A stretch of DNA of 64,000 nucleotides from Zantedeschia hybrid cultivar (taxonomy: Eukaryota; Streptophyta; Magnoliopsida; Alismatales; Araceae), in assembly GCA_030544215.1 (NCBI GenBank), contig JARZZO010000001.1, forward strand, positions 39,955,670-40,019,669, in the 5' to 3' direction. Below are positions 57,435-64,000 of this stretch, one piece after another. The notes under the pieces are model-generated. The model worked only from the letters and a program-made list of their open reading frames with translations, did no database searches and was not told the origin of the DNA. The position numbers were made by a program, and so were the translations under genes. The stretch's first letter is position 1. Every line of letters starts with the position of its first letter.

Positions 57435-57818
57435 AGGTTTTTTTACATATATACCCTTCAAAAACACCGTAATTACATGCATATTCACAATTCTCATATA
57501 TTCTGCAATCGTCAAAATGTTGCATTTATATCCCTTAATTTAATGGTTTGGCATAAATGCCTTTAAGTTCACTAATGTTTTGTATATATACTCCTCAATA
57601 TACTAAAATCTTGCATTTCGTACCCCTGATACCTCTAACAATATCATGATTTATGCAATGTTTTTGACATATTTCGTTGAAATTAACCTAAGTGTGACGG
57701 GAGGGGCATAAATGGAACATTTTAAAGATTGCAGAAGTATTGATGATAATATGTGATCATTGGGGGTATACATGTGATTACGGTGTTTTTGAGGGGTATA
57801 TATATATGCAAAAAACCC
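57435..57818. mobile_element. Foldback MITE, copy 2 (384 bp)
   Basis: Long inverted ends: GGTTTTTTTACATATATACCCTTCAAAAACACCGTAATTACATG-type on the left, mirrored on the right by CATGTGATTACGGTG...AAAAAACCC. A 9-bp target duplication AAAAATAAA lies at 57426-57434 and 57819-57827 (low complexity). It is the same family as 45377-45748 and better preserved at its ends. Confidence 0.82.
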
Positions 57819-58082
57819 AAAAATAAATGAGTGTCGGTTTCATTTGTTTACACATCTGGCGTTGAGAGGATCTGCTTGGTACTTAACGAGAGAAGTCTTA
57901 CACACAAAAGTCACTAGAAGAAATATTTGATTTTATTTGTGCAAGGAAGCTTCCGAATGATCCTCCAAAATCTTTGTGGACGTGGTAAACCAGATATGAG
58001 AGATGTGTTAGGGACTCGGTGGAGAAAATAGACCTCTGCCGGAAAGATTCACTTTATTAAATTCATTTTCCATCTACTGTCT

Positions 58083-58285
58083 AAATCAATGATTTTTTAT
58101 TTATTTTTTGAACGAGTAGACTAGTAGTAATGGGGAAGAAGATTCTTAACCAAAATTCCGAGTTCAAAATTCAACATTCCGCTGAATTAAGCACGGAAAA
58201 AAGAAAAGACACTCGCAGGGTCTAAATCCGGATCTTCCTGCCGACGGCGGAGAACGTGTCCGTTGCGCCACAGGTGCTGGACAAT
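58083..58285 (-). mobile_element. Possible tRNA-derived SINE (minus strand)
   Basis: On the minus strand TGGCGCAACGG fits the A-box consensus exactly. About 30 bases on, GGATTTAGACC is a two-mismatch B-box. The 3' side ends in an A-rich tail (58083-58105 region). No target duplication was identified. Confidence 0.35.
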
Positions 58286-59173
58286 CAACGAGATCATTAC
58301 CAGCGGTATGTTCATCCCGCATCAAGATACCAAATTGGCCAATTAATCCTATTCGTCATTCTCCTAGATATGATTGGTTGAGCACCAAGCCTTAATCCAA
58401 GGTTGAATGCTTCTACCATCTCCCACTGGCCAGTGCAATTGAGAGTCCAAAAGAGGAACCGGGTCATAAAAACCTCTCCAATAAGCAGGAAAGTCTTCCC
58501 TTGGAATCTTATGAATGCTATCACAATAGAAACAGTATTCCTCTTTGACCAATTTCACTCATAAGTCACTACCTTTCTGTCTAAGGTTGCGTTGGATGGA
58601 GTTGAGAACTGAAGCATGAAATCTGAGATTCACATCTTAAACTAGAATAGGTTGCATTGAAGTTCTAAATGTTGAATGGAATAGACTGCTTGATAACTAC
58701 AAATGTGCGTCTAAGTGGATGATATATTCAGTATACTCTTTTACTTGATAGTTAAGAAAATAAACATTTAACTTTATTCAATAAATTTATATATAATTTA
58801 TAAAAAATAAAATTATTAAGTTTATATATAAATTATATGTATAATGTAATCTAAATAATAAATAAAATATAGGAAGTTTTACGTATATACCCTTGACAAA
58901 CATCAGTTTTGAAAATATAATCCCTGCTTTCACAATAGTTGGTCTTGAGATCAGGATGATTTTGGACCGAAACAGAAGTCAGTTAAAAGGAGAATTTTAT
59001 GGTTCAACCAATTTAAAAATACTGCAATTACACTAAACATATGAAAAAATAATATAAAATAATCTACAACACTCTTGATATAAGAAAAATATCATTTTAC
59101 GGCTATTTAGGATGTTACGATAGAATTTATACATTATGATACAACAACTAAACTAATATTGTACTAGGCTGCA

Positions 59174-59175
<2 letters not shown>

Positions 59176-59204
<29 letters not shown>
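59176..59204. repeat. (AT)n microsatellite
   Basis: About 14 uninterrupted AT units. Confidence 0.95.
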
Positions 59205-59206
<2 letters not shown>

Positions 59207-60293
59207 TTGAATATCATGATTTTATTTCTACAAAGTTTAAAGATCGACAAAGATGAGGATATCCAACAGTGCCGTTGCAACGGAGAAGATGAGGTAAAAG
59301 CCCGAGATTCATGGGTGTCGGCGTCCTATTCACTTCCTGTAATCCCAGTTAAGCGATAAGTTCAGATTCTTAGCTTAATCACTCGTATGGCCGTTTGGCG
59401 CAGTTTTTATTGGGAAGCACTTTTGTATTTTCATTTAATTATTTTTTATGAAAGTCATTGAATTTTTGAAGTCATCTATGTGATATTTTTCTTGTGTTTT
59501 GCCTTCTAACTAAAAGCTACAAAGGAGGAACCTTCAAGATTGGAGAAAAAGTGAGGTTGTTATGAAATAGTTGACTTTTATAACAAACTAAAATTAATTA
59601 TAACCTCTTTCCCTCAACTCATTCTATGCAAGAAGTGGAAGCCAAAAGTAAATTTCAAATAGAAATTTTGCCAAACACGCCACATCTGCCAGTTTGTGGA
59701 TAATTAAGAGGTGAAGTTATAAGTTTTATTAAACACTTCTAAATGGATTGTATCTTGAAGTTAAGGGTTATCAAACACCACCTAAAACTTTATGTATGTA
59801 TAAGTATATACAAATATGTATATATTTCATATACTATCTGTATTATCTTGTCCTACTTAGAGTTTTCAGCGTCCAACATGCATAACTGTGACTCTGTCGG
59901 TTGTTACTTGCTTCATTTTTCAGGGCCTTGCACATGATGTTGAGACCCCCACCCCTAATCCCCTCCATGCCTTAGTATGTAGTTTTCTTTCAGCCCACCT
60001 AAACAACACATTTTACTATGTAACCTTGTAGCATTTTATAAATATGGAATACTATTATAAATTACTTATGAAAATAAAAAATAATATAATTACATATAGG
60101 CAAGCATAGGAGTGTTGGTAGTTTGGTAACTTTGTTTTGATTACTTTTGCAAGAACTTCTATAACAGCAAACTTAAACAATCAATTTAGTATAATTAAAT
60201 TGAACTAAAACATTTCAATTTGATTTGATTTATAACTCGACTTGGTTATTTAATGAGTTTATAATTGATGGATATCTTCTGCGAAAAGCTAAA

Positions 60294-60806
60294 TGTTGAT
60301 AAATCTCCATTCATTAAAAGAACAACATAAATGCGGAAGCGTGCATGGAGACGGGATCATACCAAGGATTCGGTACGTACCTTCACAGCGACGTTCGTGG
60401 ACGTTCGGCGATGGCTCCGAGAGGACGAGGAGAAGAACCATGCAAGAGGGCTCTTTCCTAAGTTTCACGCTTCAAATCTCAAACCTATGGTGATGGCTAT
60501 CTTGAAGAGCAACCCTTGAGAGAGAGAGAGAGTTCTTCTAGAGGGAGAGAATAACCTTCAACCTTTTTTCCCCGTAACTTCCTTCCCCTTTAAATATACT
60601 CCCCTTTGAATATTCAAAAACAAGAGGGAGTAGGTATAGGAAGTATGTAGGAGTGGGAGATGTGGATTGTGGTTACCAACCGCCTGATCAAAGTCCCACT
60701 TATTATGGACTTTGTGCTTATCTCCACTCTCCCCACTCATTCCACTTCTTGCCCATGTAGGCACATGGCCATCTCTCAACCCCTCAACCGTATGTGACGG
60801 TTAACA
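60294..60806 (-). repeat. 3' LTR of copia 2 (minus strand, 513 bp)
   Basis: Bounded by TGTTGATAAA...GGTTAACA, so on the element strand TGTTAACC...TTTATCAACA, the same tips as copia 1. The U5 part (CTCCTCGTCCTC-CGGAGCC, ACGAACGTCGC, AAGGTACGT) is shared with copia 1, but U3 is largely different. A TATA-like TATATTTA lies at 60591-60598 (minus). A purine-rich tract abuts it at 60807. The target duplication partner is outside the window (adjacent bases CTAAA). Confidence 0.9.
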
Positions 60807-61832
60807 TCTCCCACTTGCCCACGATGGGCAAAACGATTTTACTTAGTTGCTACAATCCAACTGTCATACAGGAAATGAAGCGTGCGACCTCACGAGCATA
60901 ACGCGATCAAGCGAGTAATGATCCATTAAGTTATCACCAAAACTAAGATGGTACCCCAGACCATCTTATATTCATCTGATTTAACACTCCGGATCTCTCA
61001 GATAAATAACTGGCAGTGTTTAAATCCTAAATGTCATGTGATCATAACTCTGTCTGTACACAACTGACTGAGTTCCCTGGATATGATCCACATAGCATGA
61101 TGCAATATATAAATGTCTTCCCTAAGCTCTCATGTCAATTCGATTAATCTCGGCTGCTTTCCTAGTCATGTCCCGCTAGACTGTATCAACCTTAGTCTTA
61201 AAGATCATGCTAAAGTAGCGACGCCGAGCTTCCTCTTCATGACATAGTTCTCAGGTCACATAGGGTACAAGTAAGATCAACATTATGATCCAAGAGCTCA
61301 CACAATGATGAAGCAGAGATCCATTCATCATTCTCATTTATCGGTCGAGAATCGCACATGCGGTATGAAACATATGTTATGGTGTTCTTCCACAATTGTG
61401 GACGTGTCATTTTATAAATTTATCATTAAACACCATATGGATCTTAGTCTAATCACTCCTACTGCGATTAACTTGAGCCTCATGACCCAGTCGCTTCCAC
61501 TCAACGCCTTGTCTCAAGACTCATATCTGGCTTCTGCAGACTATACAGGATAGGCTTAATTATTCCCGTATTCGATCTTTAAAGATCTCATCTCGGTTCT
61601 TATCCGAGGCGACATAAATAAATATTTTAAGTGTATCTTATTCGCTCTCCTAGCGCCATAGATACACAATGTCTCATCTTGCTCGCTATCTCAGCGCCAA
61701 GGCGAATTATCCGTGTGAGAGGGTCAATTCAAGTCTGGTGACACTCATTGATGTGTACACAAGCATTCCATCATAATGTACTCAATAAGAGAATGCATAA
61801 TTATATCGAAGTCAACGATAACCGTTCTTACA
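60807..61832 (-). other. 3' non-coding region of copia 2
   Basis: Collinear with 55492-56543 of copia 1 in reverse orientation (for example 'gatgaagcagagatccattcatcattctcatttatcgg'). No ORF is conserved between the copies beyond chance, so the conservation is at DNA or RNA level. Confidence 0.75.
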
Positions 61833-63976
61833 TTACAGTTTACATAAACCCATGGCTCTACAATGGGCCATAAAGGCCTCTCTAGTGATCTGTTTAGTTA
61901 GCAGGTCCGCTACCATTCGATCGGTAGAAATATGTCGAAGGACCATTACTTCTTTTGCCAACAGATCTCGAATGAAGTGATATCTAATGTCAATATGTTT
62001 GGTTCTTCCATGGTACTTAGGGTCCTTGGCATAAGCCAGAGCTAATGTACTATCAACATAGAGAAGTACACTCTCCTCCGAATGAGGAGTGACAGCCAAT
62101 CGCCGCAGGAAATTCCTTAACCAAACCGCCTGTTGACAAGCTGCCAAACATGCCACGTATTCTGATTCCATAGTGGATAGAGCGATGCACGTTTGTTTCT
62201 TACTGTACCAAGAAATGGCCGTGCCACCAAGTATGAACACATATTCTGACGTAGACTTTCTTTCATCTTTGTCGCTGGCCCAATCAGCATCGCTATAACC
62301 TTTCAACCTTAGATCACTTGCTTCGTAACATAAGGCAAGGTTTGTTGTTCCACGTAAATATCGGAATATTCTCTTGACTGCCTTCCAGTGAGCAGGACCA
62401 AGGTTACTTTGATAACGGCTAGTTAAACCTACGGCATAACTGATGTCGGGTCGAGTATACAACATAGCATACATCAGACTCCCAATAGCTGCCGCATATG
62501 GCACTTTATTCATTTGATTCTTCTCTTCTTCATTCTGTGGACATTGGCTTACACTTAAAACACTACTTTTATCAACTGGAGTATCAATGGGTTTGGAGTG
62601 ATTCATTCAGTATCGCTCTAGAATCTTATTAATGTAGGTTTCTTGAAACAGACTCAGAAACCTTCTAGAGCGATCTCTGACTATTTTCACTCCTAGTACA
62701 TAGTTTGCTTCACCCATATCTTTGGTCTCGAAGACGGAAGATAACCACTGCCTAGTGGCATTCATAGACTCCATATTATTCCCAGCCAACAAATGTCGTC
62801 TACATACAATGATAGGATTAGAATCTTCTCTTTCTTTCGTTTGACGTACACACAGTGATCTTCCTTAATCGTCTCAAAACCGAATGAGGTGATTTCCCTA
62901 TGAAATCTTAAATACCACTGTCTAGACGATTGTTTGAGGCCGTAAATGGAACGTTTTAGGCGGCAGACTTTGCGCTCTTGTTTCTTTACCTCAAAACCCT
63001 CTGGTTGAAACATGTAAATTTCCTCGTCTAGTTCTCCATTAAGAAATACTGTCTTAACATCCATTTGAAAGAGTTCTAAATCTAAATGTGCGACAATAGC
63101 TAGGATCAGGCGAACAGACGTAAATCTCACCACCGGGGAGACGTCTCATCAAAGTCAATACTTTCTTTTTGGGTATATCCTTTCGCCACTAGTCGTGCTT
63201 TGTATTTGTCAATTGATCTATCTGCCTTGCGTTTAATTTTGAAAATCCATTTATTTCCAATAGCTTTACACCCAGGCGGAAGATCAACTAACTCCCAGAC
63301 CTTATTCTTTTCCATTAAATCCATTTCGTCTAGTATGGCAGCTTCCCATTCTTTCCTTGATAATGATGAATATGCCTCTTTGACATTTTTAGGTTCTTCA
63401 TCATCTGTAAGCTGACACATTAAAATCTCCTCTTCAATCTCAAAACGTTGACGAGAAGTGTGCTCGCGTTTACTTCAACGTACCTGGGTGTTGGCATCTT
63501 CCGATTCTGATAGAGTACTCCCACTCGATAAATTAATGGGTATACTCCCACTAGCTTGATCATCTATACTATCTCTAGCGATGATATGGTTAGGAACTAA
63601 TTCCCTCCCTTCGCTAGAAGATGGTAAGAGAGCACTTGTCTCATCCACTTCATGGAGATCAAAGCTTTTCCCGGCATCGCCAAGTTTAGGGTATTCTTTC
63701 TCTAAGAATACAACGTTTCAGACCTCTTTCTCTGTCATTCATCTATCTTGATATTGTCCATACATGACATACCTTATGAAGATATCTTATGAAGATAAGC
63801 TTTTTAGCTTTAGGGCCCAGTTTCCCATACTTGTGAGAAGAGTCATGGACATATCCAGCTGACCCCCATGGGCATAGGTTTCCCAAATTCGATTTTTTGT
63901 TACGCCACAACTCATAAGGAGTAGAAGAAACTGACTGTGAAGGCACACGGTTAAGTAAATAGGCGGCAGTCAACAA
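61833..63976 (-). pseudogene. pol of copia 2 (integrase end, RT, RNase H), broken
   Basis: Read right to left: integrase C-terminal part (63976-63743, LLNRVPSQSVSSTPYELW), a linker, the RT N-terminus (63420-63127, NKWIFKIKRKADRS), the RT core (63133-62762, QMDVKTVFLNGELDEEIYMF; YVDDI near 62800), and RNase H (62606-61833, STMESEYVACLAACQQAVW). Single-base deletions relative to copia 1 shift the frame near 63140 and 62790, and a TGA lies at about 62607-62609. More breaks lie between 63420 and 63743. The product is not functional. Confidence 0.93.
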
Positions 63977-64000
63977 AGCATCCCCCTAGAATGATATTGG

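Larger units (their letters stand above)
57828..60293. other. Intergenic sequence
   Basis: AT-rich, with no gene recognised. It holds a possible SINE (58083-58285), an (AT)n microsatellite (59176-59204) and a fragment at about 58870-58960 with 'tacgtatatacccttgacaaa' that may be a diverged piece of the foldback MITE family. Confidence 0.45.
60294..64000 (-). mobile_element. Ty1/copia element 2 (minus strand), 3' half, cut by window edge
   Basis: Contains the 3' LTR, a 1.03-kb 3' non-coding region and pol back to the integrase. It is the same family as copia 1: over the last 257 residues of pol I count about 25 differences. It is more decayed than copia 1. The 5' half lies beyond 64000. Confidence 0.93.

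Overview
This is nuclear DNA from a flowering plant. It has a spliced gene with a GC-rich, alanine-rich first exon and multi-kilobase introns, set among nested plant transposons: Ty1/copia, Ty3/gypsy, hAT, PIF/Harbinger-type MITEs, an L1 LINE and an Au-type SINE. The GC-rich first exon leans towards a monocot or magnoliid, but the species cannot be named from the sequence. There is no sign of a bacterial, organellar or viral genome.

Layout. (1) 1-14.0 kb is decayed Ty3/gypsy material. It holds the 3' part of one LTR (to 1199), a gag-pol remnant (about 1270-6840) carrying a 196-bp hAT MITE and a 72-bp LINE insertion, two Tourist-like MITEs, a long tandem-repeat zone (41-bp, 66-bp and 128-bp units), an antisense ORF, and a second related LTR (about 11.2-14.0 kb) with its own 59-bp and 132-bp repeats. 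(2) About 14.05-17.6 kb is a decayed hAT transposase gene. (3) 21.4-44.9 kb on the minus strand is the one clear host gene, a half-size ABCG transporter of the ABCG7 type. Eight exons are present (about 530 residues). The exons for the C-terminal part were not found and may lie left of the window or be lost. Intron 7 holds a decayed copia element with another copia LTR nested in it. Intron 5 holds a probable solo gypsy LTR split by a complete hAT element with a perfect 8-bp target duplication, plus an L1 3' end. Degenerate copies of exons 4 and 5 lie in introns 3 and 5. (4) 45-47.5 kb is intergenic with a foldback MITE. (5) 47.58-57.07 kb is a TTA-flanked terminal-inverted-repeat element containing a PPR gene fragment. 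Its right terminal repeat was hit by a young full-length copia element (48714-57061, 518-bp LTRs with 3 mismatches, AAACG target duplication). (6) 60.3-64 kb holds the 3' half of a related copia element on the minus strand, more decayed and with a strongly diverged LTR.

The most unusual structure is the 2.2-kb leader of the young copia element. It contains a very GC-rich 45-bp minisatellite whose units centre on a 20-bp palindrome, so long ORFs open on both strands. A conserved splice-donor-like site in the LTR and an acceptor-like site just before gag suggest the leader could be removed by splicing. Other points worth following are the PPR fragment inside the inverted-repeat element, the relict exons of the ABCG gene, and two copies of one hAT MITE family, each with its own perfect 8-bp target duplication.
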